From NCBI GenBank assembly GCA_017467305.1, contig JAFTSM010000027.1:1-56553 (forward strand): a DNA stretch of 56,553 nt, given 5' to 3'. A program made the translations under genes and the position numbers. The notes under the pieces are model-generated. The model did not search any database. It had not been told where the DNA came from and was given only the letters and a program-made list of their open reading frames with translations. Source of the stretch: Candidatus Gastranaerophilales bacterium. Lineage in GTDB: Bacteria; Cyanobacteriota; Vampirovibrionia; Gastranaerophilales; Gastranaerophilaceae. Each line of letters opens with the position of its first letter. The stretch's first letter is position 1. This document shows, piece after piece, positions 34,842-43,111 of the stretch.

Positions 34842-36431
34842 TTATTTATTTTCTTTTTTTTCTTCTTGAGTTTCTTCTTGTTTTAATGGTTCAGCATATT
34901 TAGGTGTTAATTCAGTCCAGAATTTATCGTATTCATCTTTTGCTACTTGAACTACAGAACCAGAACTCTTGTATTCTTTATATAATTTGTCGCAATAGTT
35001 ACCAAGTTTTCCTAAAACAAGACCAGATATACCTGAGAATATTAAGTTTTTAGCACCAGAAAACATTTTTGCAGTGCCATAAACGAATGTTGCAAACGTG
35101 CCAACAAGAGGAATACAAGTTGTTAATACTGCAGAAACTCTTTCATCTTTGTCATCACCTTTTGCTATTGCATAAGCCCCAGCACCAACTGGGAATAGAA
35201 TAGAAATAACGTCATTTGCTGCAGAACCAACTTCTAATTCAGCTTGTTTTAAGAAGTATTCACCAGCTTCAAGTTCTGTTGCTTTAGTTATACCATTTCT
35301 GATTTTGTCTGAAAGTTTAGAAAATTGTTTTAATTCGCTATCTGTAACAACCTTTTTCCCAGAGTCACCTATTGTTGCTTCATTTAATCCTTTTAATATT
35401 GTCTTTATTTCTTCTAATGCACCTTTAGAACTTCCCTTTGTTGATAAGACAGATGTTTTAATAGAGAACAATTGTTCCATAAGGTTTACTTTTTCTTCTT
35501 GAGAATATTTATCATTTTTAGCAATAGTAGAAAGTGCATCGTCAATAAATTTTGCAATATCGTCAGAAAGTTCTGCCCTTGTAGAAGCTTCATTTGCTCC
35601 AGAACAATTTTTAAATGTTTCTAATTTTTGTTTTAATTCTTTAATTGTTTTTATTGCAGTATCATCGTCTGCCTTTATTCCTTCAGAGAATGAGTTTAAA
35701 TTTGTTCTTATGCTGTCATGTATAGATTGTATGTTGTTTGTAACTTTTTTTCGTGATGCAATTATGTTGTCTCGTAATTCATCTTGAGCTTCTTTTGATA
35801 GTTCTTCTGTAGCGTATGTTTTGTAGTTTTCTGCTTTAAATAGACCTTTGTCTTTAAAAAATCTATCTTTAACTTTATCAGATAAGCCAGAGAGTAATTT
35901 TGAACGTTTTTTATTTCTGCCAACTATAGCGTCACGGCTAAACCCTTCATCAAATGATGTTCCTAAATCTTTAGTGTATCTTGCTAAGTCGTCAGTCCAT
36001 TCTCCAAGAGTTTTTGTAACTCCTTTTATTGTTATTTTTTGCAATTTTTGACTGTCGTCTAATTGCCTTAAATCACTAATTTTGTAGTGTTTAAGAGTTG
36101 AAGTTAAGTCATCTATATCTACTTGTACTTTTCTATATTTCTTTCCTAGAGTTTTATTTACAACTTTTTGGAACATCCCTTTTGAATTTTCTGCAAATGG
36201 TTTTGTTACTTTGTTTGAACGAAGTACTGTATCAACCGCACCGTCCTTAATCGCATTTGTATTAGATGTTGCTTGTAAAAAGTCTAAGGCCTTTTTCATT
36301 CCTTTTTTACAAACAATAGTACATCTGGTCATTAAATCTTTTGTTTGTGTGGTATTTGCTTCTTGTATATCTTTTGCTAATTTTTCTGCTAGTTTTGATA
36401 TTTTTTTTTGCATTTTTACCTTTATTACCAC
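34842..36431 (-). CDS. Long helical protein, probably C-terminal part of a frameshifted gene
   Basis: The 529-aa frame (GTG 36431; ATG 36413 with AAAGG upstream is a better start) is mostly charged helix and coiled coil. A hydrophobic region lies at about 405-475 (VISILFPVGAGAYAIA, STCIPLVGTFATFVYGTA-like, NLIFSGISGLVLG) and a Glu/Lys-rich tail closes it. The preceding 121-aa frame overlaps it by 125 bp in another phase and supplies a membrane anchor. Removing one A from the A9 run at 36401-36409 fuses the two into one protein of about 600 aa. I do not recognise the family; the helices and hydrophobic patch recall pore-forming or effector-like proteins, but this is not established. Confidence 0.65.
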   Translation of the reverse strand: MVIKVKMQKKISKLAEKLAKDIQEANTTQTKDLMTRCTIVCKKGMKKALDFLQATSNTNAIKDGAVDTVLRSNKVTKPFAENSKGMFQKVVNKTLGKKYRKVQVDIDDLTSTLKHYKISDLRQLDDSQKLQKITIKGVTKTLGEWTDDLARYTKDLGTSFDEGFSRDAIVGRNKKRSKLLSGLSDKVKDRFFKDKGLFKAENYKTYATEELSKEAQDELRDNIIASRKKVTNNIQSIHDSIRTNLNSFSEGIKADDDTAIKTIKELKQKLETFKNCSGANEASTRAELSDDIAKFIDDALSTIAKNDKYSQEEKVNLMEQLFSIKTSVLSTKGSSKGALEEIKTILKGLNEATIGDSGKKVVTDSELKQFSKLSDKIRNGITKATELEAGEYFLKQAELEVGSAANDVISILFPVGAGAYAIAKGDDKDERVSAVLTTCIPLVGTFATFVYGTAKMFSGAKNLIFSGISGLVLGKLGNYCDKLYKEYKSSGSVVQVAKDEYDKFWTELTPKYAEPLKQEETQEEKKENK

Positions 36432-36672
36432 CCTTAATAAAGATTAAACCAGTAATACCTGCACCAATAATTGTTGTTGCAAGAGTTGAACCAAAAATTA
36501 TTTTACCTTTTTTGCTTGTTTTCTTTTTTTTATTTATTTCAACAGAATCTTTTTCTATTTCTTTTGTAGCTGTATTTATTTCCTGTTTTTTAACAATAGA
36601 AGATTGTTCCAGATTATATTCTGGAAATACTCCAAAGATATTTTTATTATTGACTGTGCTATTTTGTACCAT
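36307..36672 (-). CDS. N-terminal membrane-anchor part of a frameshifted gene
   Basis: The 121 aa begin with an IFG-containing N-terminus, a Lys-rich stretch (NKKKKTSKKGK) and a transmembrane helix (IIFGSTLATTIIGAGITGLIFI, about 55-76). After the A9 tract the frame becomes a short basic tail unlike the rest (RYTRSKYHTNKRFNDQ). The same layout, basic segment plus one helix plus a long coiled coil, is seen in the 25024-26550 locus, supporting the view that this is the start of one larger protein. Confidence 0.55.
   Translation of the reverse strand: MVQNSTVNNKNIFGVFPEYNLEQSSIVKKQEINTATKEIEKDSVEINKKKKTSKKGKIIFGSTLATTIIGAGITGLIFIKGGNKGKNAKKNIKTSRKISKRYTRSKYHTNKRFNDQMYYCL
36401..36409 (-). repeat. 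A9 homopolymer at frame junction
   Basis: Nine A residues on the coding (minus) strand lie exactly where the 121-aa and 529-aa frames would join. Eight A residues would join them in frame. Confidence 0.75.
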
Positions 36673-36898
36673 GTATTTTTTTCTTTGTTTTTTTTGTTAA
36701 AAAACGGTTATTTTCCTTGGCTCACTAGCTTCTATAACTATATAAAAACAAAAATAACAAATAAATTGTTATATTTCACTTAGAAGTTAAAGATATATAA
36801 CTTAAATGGTCTACACCATACATAGTATTTTGACTCTAAAATGTTTATTTTTTTTGAAATTTATCGGAGAATGAATATATAGAGGAATAAAAAGTAAA

Positions 36899-38566
36899 AT
36901 GTTTGAAGAAACAACAGAGAATACTTTTGAAACTGAAGAATTTGATTTCAATTCTATGGCTCAAGATTATATGGAATTTGCTCGCAAATACCATGAACAA
37001 TACTTGATAAAAGGTAAGAAGTCAGATTTAGATAATGCTGTCGATAATTATATAGATGCAATTAAGTTCAATCCGAATATTGCAGAAGCATATTATAGAC
37101 TAGCTACTTTGTTGTGGGATAAAGGTGAAATAAATCTTTCCTCTGCTATTGAACAATGTAAATCAGCAATAAATCTTTCTCCAAAAAATCCAAATGCACA
37201 TATTTATGCGGCATATTTTTTAGAAATGGCTAAAGATTTTGATGGCGCTGAAAAAGAATTGAAAGAAGCTATTAAATTAAATCCAATAAAGGCTGCACGT
37301 TCAAGATTATCTCTTGCTTCAATGTATTTAGATAAAATGCAACAAACAAATGTTAATGCAAAAGATATGTCTCAGTCATTGTATTATATGTTATCTGGTG
37401 GTTTGAGTATTGCGTTGGATTATCCATCTGTAAAAATGATTTATAAGAACTTATCAAAGACTGTATCTTTAATGTTTTATGATACTGTGGGTAAGTTATT
37501 AGAAAAAACTAAAAATTATTCTATGGCAGTAAAAGCTTATGATATCGCTGCTAGTTCTACTGGTATGAATGAACTTTATTATCAAAAAATAGGTGATTTA
37601 AACGTTCAAGAAGAAGACCCAATAACAGCAAGAAAATCATATATAAAAGCTTTAGAAACAAATCCAATGAATAAAGAATTGTTGTTTAAGGTTGCAACAA
37701 TTACTCAAGTATATTTTGAAGATGAAATAAATACAGCAATTGATTGCTACACTAAACTTCTTTCATTAGAAGAAAATAATGCAAATATTTACTATGAATT
37801 AGGTCATCTCTATATGAAAAAAGATGATGTAATTAATTCTATAAATGCATTTAAGTTAGCTTTAGATAAAGATGAACAAAATCCGTTTTATCATAATGCT
37901 TTAGCATATGCTTTAGTAAAAGCAGAACAATTTGAAGATGCAGTTGAACACTATAAAATAGCAATAAATAAAAATCCAGATGCTGAATGGACTGCTATTG
38001 TGTGTCAAGCTCTTGCTTCTTTATATCATAATGTATTTGATGATGTTGATAGTGCACTAGATTTGTTAAAATCAGCACTTATTCTTGATGAAGATAACGA
38101 TGATATTTATCTTGAGTTAGGAGATATCTATTCATCTACAGAAGATATTGATAGTGCAATAAAAGCTTATTGCGAGGCTATTAAGTTAAATCCTAAAAAC
38201 GCAGTTTCATATAATAAATGTGCAATGGCGTTATGGCAAAAAGATTATTTAGAAGAAGCAATTATTGCTTATCATAAAGCTATAGGTATTAATCCAGAGT
38301 ATTATACAGCCTATAATAATTTAGGTGTTATATATTTAGACGGTATTAGAAACCTAAAAGAGGCTAAGGGCCTTTTTGAAAAAGCTATCGATATAAAACC
38401 AGATTATGTAATGGCTCATTTTAACTTAGGTAGAGTGCTTCAAGAATTGGGCAAAAGTATTGATGCTGCTAAAAGTTATCAAAAAGCATTAGAAATTAAT
38501 GAAATTGAAGCAGAATTAGATACTGAAGAAATTAGAACAAGATTATATTCATTATTTGAGGTTTAA
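36899..38566 (+). CDS. TPR-repeat protein, 555 aa
   Basis: The protein is built of about ten to twelve 34-residue tetratricopeptide repeats (for example AEAYYRLATLLWDKGEINLS, PFYHNALAYALVKAEQFEDA, YNKCAMALWQKDYLEEAIIA, AYNNLGVIYLDG). No signal peptide or membrane segment is seen, so it should be a cytoplasmic protein-interaction scaffold. Its partner is unknown. A weak GAGGAAT ribosome-binding site lies 12 bp before the ATG. The 226-bp upstream region has no clear element. A bidirectional terminator separates it from the convergent sigma-factor gene. Confidence 0.88.
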   Translation: MFEETTENTFETEEFDFNSMAQDYMEFARKYHEQYLIKGKKSDLDNAVDNYIDAIKFNPNIAEAYYRLATLLWDKGEINLSSAIEQCKSAINLSPKNPNAHIYAAYFLEMAKDFDGAEKELKEAIKLNPIKAARSRLSLASMYLDKMQQTNVNAKDMSQSLYYMLSGGLSIALDYPSVKMIYKNLSKTVSLMFYDTVGKLLEKTKNYSMAVKAYDIAASSTGMNELYYQKIGDLNVQEEDPITARKSYIKALETNPMNKELLFKVATITQVYFEDEINTAIDCYTKLLSLEENNANIYYELGHLYMKKDDVINSINAFKLALDKDEQNPFYHNALAYALVKAEQFEDAVEHYKIAINKNPDAEWTAIVCQALASLYHNVFDDVDSALDLLKSALILDEDNDDIYLELGDIYSSTEDIDSAIKAYCEAIKLNPKNAVSYNKCAMALWQKDYLEEAIIAYHKAIGINPEYYTAYNNLGVIYLDGIRNLKEAKGLFEKAIDIKPDYVMAHFNLGRVLQELGKSIDAAKSYQKALEINEIEAELDTEEIRTRLYSLFEV

Positions 38567-38577
38567 AATAGAATGAT

Positions 38578-38607
38578 AAAAAGGAACTCAATGAGTTCCT
38601 TTTTTAA
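38578..38607. terminator. Bidirectional intrinsic terminator
   Basis: AAGGAACTCA (38581-38590) pairs with TGAGTTCCTT (38592-38601). A-rich and T-rich flanks on both sides fit termination of both the TPR gene and the convergent sigma-factor gene. Confidence 0.88.
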
Positions 38608-39260
38608 TAATCATAATGTTCTTTTTTGTTCAAGTATTCTCTGACCGTATTTAATGAGCCTTGAATAATTCTTGTAATTCTAGATGAGGATAATCCTATT
38701 CTTTCTGCAATTTCTTTAACTTGCATATTACGGTAGAATCTATATTCTATGATAGTTCTTTCTTTTTGAGGAAGTTTTGCAATAGCTTCTCTTATAACTT
38801 TACCAAGTTCTGAAATTTCAGCTTTTTCATCTGGAAGAGCTGAAGGGTCTTTGATGAAATCAAAAGGTGAGTCGTTATCAGAAGCTGCTGCCGCTAAACT
38901 ATCAATAGAAAGAATTGTTTCATAGATTGCTTCTCTAACTTTTCCAGGTGTAATTGAATTATCTGAACCATCTTCGCCAGAACCATTTTCTTGGTCTTCA
39001 ACATTTGTATGTTTTAGAGAATACCATTTATATCTGTTTCTGAGTTCATTTCTTATTGCCCATCTAACAGCAGTAGCGATATAAGCATTGTTATATCGTG
39101 TTAATTCTTCCTCTGTTTTATCTTTTATCATTACTTGAATGGCAATGATACCAATACTAACAAGTTCATCGTAATCCACCATATGTGTTGGAATACGTTT
39201 ATGCTCTACCCTTGCTACCTTTTCAATTATCTCGATGTAATCTTTTATCTTTGCGTGCAT
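38604..39260 (-). CDS. FliA/WhiG-like alternative RNA polymerase sigma factor
   Basis: The 218-aa sigma-70-family protein has a region 2 (VDYDELVSIGIIAIQ through AYIATAVRWAIRNELRNRY) and a region 4 helix-turn-helix (LPQKERTIIEYRFYRNMQVKEIAERIGLSSSRITRIIQ). The 2-3-4 spacing without region 1 fits the FliA/group 3 class. It follows flhB by 25 bp on the same strand, which supports a role in flagellar or export-gene expression. No anti-sigma (FlgM) gene is nearby. The region 2/region 4 linker is Asp/Ser-rich. Confidence 0.85.
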   Translation of the reverse strand: MHAKIKDYIEIIEKVARVEHKRIPTHMVDYDELVSIGIIAIQVMIKDKTEEELTRYNNAYIATAVRWAIRNELRNRYKWYSLKHTNVEDQENGSGEDGSDNSITPGKVREAIYETILSIDSLAAAASDNDSPFDFIKDPSALPDEKAEISELGKVIREAIAKLPQKERTIIEYRFYRNMQVKEIAERIGLSSSRITRIIQGSLNTVREYLNKKEHYDY

Positions 39261-39285
39261 CTTTGTAATCTACTAGTCTTTTATA

Positions 39286-40359
39286 TTATATATTACTACC
39301 TTTTTTACTATTTCGCAAATTATATACAAAAATTAGTATTTCTGCTATAGCTTTATATAGTTCAGGTGGTATAGATGCATTAACTTCTACTAACCTAAAT
39401 ACAGCTCTTGCTACAGGTGGGTTTTCAATTACAGGTATTGAGTGTTCTTTAGCAATTGCAATAATTTTTTTTGCAAATAATTCTGTCCCTTTTGCTAATA
39501 GCTGTGGTGATTCCATTTTTTGAGCATCATATTTTAATGCACAAGCAATGTGTGTTGGATTTGATACAACAAAATCCGAATCTGGAACTGAATCCATCAT
39601 TTTTTGTTGAAGCATTTGTTGACGGCGTTGTCTTAGTGCTGCTTTAACGTGAGGGTCGCCTTCTGAGTTTTTATATTCATCTTTTACTTCTTTAAAGGAC
39701 ATTTTTTGGTCTTGTAAAAATTTCCAACGAACCATACCATAGTCTGCAGCGGCAATGATTAAAAAGGCAAGACCAGCTTTCATAACGAAATCTATTACCA
39801 ATGAACCAAATTCATTCAATATTGCAAAACTATTTTCAATACTAGCTAAAGCAAGAATTGATTCTAAATGGTCATTATATACCATCCAACCAATGAAACC
39901 TAATAATGCAACTTTTACAATGTTTTTTACAAGCTCAAAAGCTGTTTTGGGAGATATAAGGTTTTTAAAATACTTTGTTGGATTTAATTTGTCTAGTTTT
40001 GGTTCTAGTGGTTTTGTTGTAACTAGTGGACCAACTTGAATAAAATCGCCCAGAATTGCGATAAAAGCAGACATTATAAGTATAGGTCCAATAATACATA
40101 AAGTTGGAACTAATACTGTATATGCTAAATGAACGTGTCCAATATCCGCAATGTGTTTATCTGGAATTTTATCGTATAGGTAGACAAATAAAATACAAAT
40201 TTGGTCCCAAATAAAGGGGGAAAGCTTGATGATTACCATAAACATAACAAGCATAGCAAGCGCAGTTGAAAAATCTTTTGATTTTACAACTTGCCCTTCT
40301 TTTCTTGCTTTTTGAAGCTTTTGCTGGCTGGCTTCAAACTGTTTATTCTCGTCACCCAT
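39286..40359 (-). CDS. flhB: Flagellar-type export switch protein FlhB (SctU family)
   Basis: The 357-aa protein has four transmembrane helices (about 30-60, 80-105, 145-165, 185-210) and a cytoplasmic domain with the autocleavage motif N267-P-T-H270. EGDPHVKAALRQRRQQM and the ending IPPELYKAIAEILIFVYNLR resemble FlhB more than injectisome SctU. It switches substrate specificity of the type III export gate. No other flagellar gene is in the window, so the rest of the machine must be elsewhere or lost. The start has no strong ribosome-binding site; it follows apt by 18 bp and precedes the FliA-like sigma gene. Confidence 0.88.
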   Translation of the reverse strand: MGDENKQFEASQQKLQKARKEGQVVKSKDFSTALAMLVMFMVIIKLSPFIWDQICILFVYLYDKIPDKHIADIGHVHLAYTVLVPTLCIIGPILIMSAFIAILGDFIQVGPLVTTKPLEPKLDKLNPTKYFKNLISPKTAFELVKNIVKVALLGFIGWMVYNDHLESILALASIENSFAILNEFGSLVIDFVMKAGLAFLIIAAADYGMVRWKFLQDQKMSFKEVKDEYKNSEGDPHVKAALRQRRQQMLQQKMMDSVPDSDFVVSNPTHIACALKYDAQKMESPQLLAKGTELFAKKIIAIAKEHSIPVIENPPVARAVFRLVEVNASIPPELYKAIAEILIFVYNLRNSKKGSNI

Positions 40360-40377
40360 TCAGTTTTTCCGTGATTA

Positions 40378-40905
40378 TTAGTAAGAAATCATTGAAACAA
40401 CGTCAACATCTTGTGGTAAATTTTGTCTTCCATTTAAATCTGTTAATTCAATAATAAATGCAGCTGCTTTAACATTTCCGCCAGCTTTTTTTAATAATTT
40501 ACAAGCTGCTGAAACTGTTCCGCCAGTAGCTAAAAGGTCATCAATAACTATAACGTTTTTACCTTTTTCAATTGCGTCTTTATGAATTTCAAGTTTATCT
40601 GTGCCATATTCTAAAGCATATTCTTCTGAAATAGTTTCTGCTGGTAATTTACCTGGTTTTCTTATTAAAATACAGCCAGCACCAATATTGTATGCTAAAG
40701 CAGAACCAAAAATAAAACCTCTTGACTCGACTACTGCTACATAATCAATATTTTGGTCTTTAAATTTTTCTGTTAAGAAGTCAATCATTTCTTTTAAAGC
40801 ATCTTTGTCTTTTATTGCAGTTGTAATATCTCTAAAAATGATTCCCTCAATAGGAAAGTCTTTTATGCTTCTAATTTTATCTTTTACAAGCTGAACGCCG
40901 TTCAT
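40378..40905 (-). CDS. apt: Adenine phosphoribosyltransferase
   Basis: The 175-aa enzyme converts adenine plus PRPP to AMP. The PRPP-binding loop VIVIDDLLATGGTVSAAC and the N-terminal FPIEGIIFRDITTAI are family signatures, and the length is normal. AGAAGGAG seven bases before ATG 40905 is one of the strongest ribosome-binding sites in the window. It lies between maf and flhB on the same strand, probably as part of one transcript. Confidence 0.95.
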   Translation of the reverse strand: MNGVQLVKDKIRSIKDFPIEGIIFRDITTAIKDKDALKEMIDFLTEKFKDQNIDYVAVVESRGFIFGSALAYNIGAGCILIRKPGKLPAETISEEYALEYGTDKLEIHKDAIEKGKNVIVIDDLLATGGTVSAACKLLKKAGGNVKAAAFIIELTDLNGRQNLPQDVDVVSMISY

Positions 40906-40949
40906 TTTTATCTCCTTCTTAACTCCTTTAAGTATATTTTACAATAAAC

Positions 40950-41522
40950 TTATTGATTAGTTATTTCTCTAATCATATTTATTAACAATTTAGTTGGAAG
41001 CCCAACTATGTTATCGTATTCTCCTTTTATTTCTTTTATAAAACTTTCTGGAAGCTCTTGTATTCCGTATGAACCAGCTTTGTCGTATGGTTCATATTCA
41101 TAAATATAATTTTTAAGTTCTTCTGTAGTTAAATTGTTAAATGTAACTTCACTTGTTTCTGATTTAATGATTTTTTTATTTGTGTCAGTATCTATAACGC
41201 AAACAGAAGTTACTACTTTATGAGTTTTACCATTCAATAGAGAAAGCATATTTAAAGCATCATCAAAATTTTTTGGTTTGCCTAATATTAAGTCATTATT
41301 AATAACAACAGTATCTGCGCTAATTACTATTGCTGGAGTTTTTAATTTACTTAAAATAGACTCCCCTTTTTTAGTAGCAACATTTTCAATAAGTTCATAA
41401 CTAAAAGTTTTGTTTAAAATATTTTCGTCATATTCTGGTGCTACTGGAACAAATATTATTCCTAAATTTTCAAGTAATTCTTGTCTTCTTGGTGAAGTTG
41501 ATGCTAATATAATATGTTTCAT
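40950..41522 (-). CDS. maf: Maf-like nucleoside triphosphate pyrophosphatase
   Basis: The 190-aa protein begins with the Maf signature ILASTSPRRQELL and has ISADTVV and GKAGSYGIQ-like (DKAGSYGIQELPESF) segments typical of the family, which hydrolyses non-canonical nucleotides (dTTP/UTP, modified bases). It begins after the palindrome at 41539-41585 and precedes apt by 44 bp. Confidence 0.93.
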   Translation of the reverse strand: MKHIILASTSPRRQELLENLGIIFVPVAPEYDENILNKTFSYELIENVATKKGESILSKLKTPAIVISADTVVINNDLILGKPKNFDDALNMLSLLNGKTHKVVTSVCVIDTDTNKKIIKSETSEVTFNNLTTEELKNYIYEYEPYDKAGSYGIQELPESFIKEIKGEYDNIVGLPTKLLINMIREITNQ

Positions 41523-41538
41523 GATTTTTCCACACTAA

Positions 41539-41585
41539 AAAATGATTAACCTATAATTACATTGTAATTAAAAGTTAATCATTTT
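41539..41585 (-). terminator. Long nested palindrome, possible minus-strand terminator
   Basis: The outer stem AAAATGATTAAC (41539-41550) and GTTAATCATTTT (41574-41585) enclose an inner stem AATTACA/TGTAATT (41555-41561 / 41563-41569). On the minus strand it ends in six T (41540-41535), following the 83-aa gene. It is AT-rich, so termination would be moderate. Confidence 0.6.
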
Positions 41586-41627
41586 AATAGAAAACTTTAT
41601 TTAGATTTCAGATTATTTACAATCTTT

Positions 41628-41879
41628 TTATCTTCTTGCACGTGGCGGATTGAAGTTTAGTTTTAAATAAACTACTGATTTTGAAGTTACGTTAGAACAA
41701 ATGTCTTTTAACTTAGAATTCATATCAATCATGCTACGTTGCATTGCTGCATAGTCATTCATTGCTGATAACATTTTTTGAGAATCAACAAGTTTTGTGG
41801 TTTCTGGATTATCCATTTTTAACTTAGCATATTTTCTTACTAATTCTCTATCGATTTTGTCTCTAGCTCCAACTGCCAT
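41628..41879 (-). CDS. Hypothetical small protein, 83 aa
   Basis: I do not recognise this protein. It is soluble, helical and rich in Met/Lys/Asp (MLSAMNDYAAMQRSMIDMNSKL), ending in a basic PPRARR tail. A GGGGAAT ribosome-binding site before ATG 41879 is strong. That site lies in one of two copies of a 12-bp direct repeat (41888-41899 and 41910-41921). Confidence 0.65.
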   Translation of the reverse strand: MAVGARDKIDRELVRKYAKLKMDNPETTKLVDSQKMLSAMNDYAAMQRSMIDMNSKLKDICSNVTSKSVVYLKLNFNPPRARR

Positions 41880-41887
41880 AAACTTAT

Positions 41888-41921
41888 TCCCCTATGTATA
41901 AAATATAAATCCCCTATGTAT
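41888..41921. repeat. Tandem 12-bp direct repeats upstream of 83-aa gene
   Basis: TCCCCTATGTAT occurs at 41888-41899 and 41910-41921, 22 bp apart, about two helical turns. The promoter-proximal copy contains the ribosome-binding site. The phasing is compatible with a regulator site or with a duplicated leader. Confidence 0.55.
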
Positions 41922-41963
41922 TTATATAAAAAAAATTATTTTGAAAAAATTGCCTTCCTTTTT

Positions 41964-41972
41964 TGCTAAAAT
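41964..41972 (+). promoter_or_regulatory. Extended -10 (TGCTAAAAT) for radical SAM gene
   Basis: TGCTAAAAT gives a predicted start near 41979 and a leader of about 47 nt to ATG 42026. Confidence 0.5.
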
Positions 41973-42025
41973 TACAAAATGTTAACAATTTAAGTTTTTT
42001 TTATTACAATTATTTAAGGTTGATT

Positions 42026-43111
42026 ATGAAGATAGATTATAGTTATTTATTTGATTATGTAAGACGGTTGTATTCTAAGTGCGTGTATTCTGATAAAGAT
42101 GGCTCTATCAGAATGATGCCAATGCGTTATCTGTTAGAATTGACATATGATTGTAATCTTCGTTGTCCTTTTTGTTACATAACCGAAGATAGAAAGAAAA
42201 ATGAGTTAACTACTGAACAATGGTTTGATATTATTGACCAAATTCCTCCATTTTCTTTATTATCGTTGGTAGCTGGTGAAGTTATCTTTAAAAAAGATTT
42301 TATAAAAATATATGAAAAAGCATCTCAAAAATTTAAGAAAGTTTCCTTGATATCAAATGGCATGGCATTGAATGAGGAATTAATTAATTCATTTATAAAA
42401 AATAAGTTATTACTTCTTTCAGTTTCTTTAGATGGTTATGGTAAAAACCACGATAAAAATAGGAATTGTAATGGTTTATGGGATAAAGTTACTAATAATA
42501 TTGAGCTTTTTAATTCTAAGAGGGATGGAAAATCTTCACCAATGTTGGATATAAAGACTTGTGTTTTAGAGTCTAACTTAGATGATTTACCAATTCTTTA
42601 TAAAGAAGCAATTAAAATGAATGCACAGTTCTTTTCTTTGACTTTTATTCGTAAGCAGCCATTAAGACAAAACTCAAAATTGTGGGATTCTTTTACAGAA
42701 GAATTTTATAAACAAGAGTATCCCGTTGAGTTATATTTTGATTTAGAACATTTTCTTGAAGTATATAAAGAGCTTGAAAGTATTGCCAAAACAACAAAAA
42801 CAACACTTAGATATGCACCAAGGTTTAATCCCATTGGAGATGCTGAAAAAATAAAAAACTTTTTTAAAGCTGGTAATAAACCAGTTACTGATTTATATAA
42901 GCTTTGTGAAATTCCTATGACAAGCTTATACATTACACCAGAAGGGGATATATATCCTTGTCTTTCATATAAAGTTGCTAGCTTAAAAGATATGAAACTA
43001 AAAGAAGCAATAAATTCTCAAAAATTTAGATGTTTTAGAAAGAATTTATATGCTTCTAAAGTGTTTAATAGTTGTCAAATGTGTTGTGATTTGATTCCTA
43101 AAAACCTATAA
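42026..43111 (+). CDS. Radical SAM protein with C-terminal SPASM-like Cys cluster
   Basis: The 361-aa enzyme binds a 4Fe-4S cluster through C43-x3-C47-x2-C50 (TYDCNLRCPFC). The C-terminal part has CEIPMTSLYITPEGDIYPC and FNSCQMCC, a SPASM/twitch-type auxiliary cluster region. Such proteins modify peptides or install heme and cofactor changes; the substrate is unknown here and no precursor peptide gene was noticed beside it. ATG 42026 has AAGGTTGA upstream; the longer frame from 41963 begins at a TTG inside the promoter. The 3' end overlaps the convergent ald gene by 14 bp. Confidence 0.85.
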   Translation: MKIDYSYLFDYVRRLYSKCVYSDKDGSIRMMPMRYLLELTYDCNLRCPFCYITEDRKKNELTTEQWFDIIDQIPPFSLLSLVAGEVIFKKDFIKIYEKASQKFKKVSLISNGMALNEELINSFIKNKLLLLSVSLDGYGKNHDKNRNCNGLWDKVTNNIELFNSKRDGKSSPMLDIKTCVLESNLDDLPILYKEAIKMNAQFFSLTFIRKQPLRQNSKLWDSFTEEFYKQEYPVELYFDLEHFLEVYKELESIAKTTKTTLRYAPRFNPIGDAEKIKNFFKAGNKPVTDLYKLCEIPMTSLYITPEGDIYPCLSYKVASLKDMKLKEAINSQKFRCFRKNLYASKVFNSCQMCCDLIPKNL

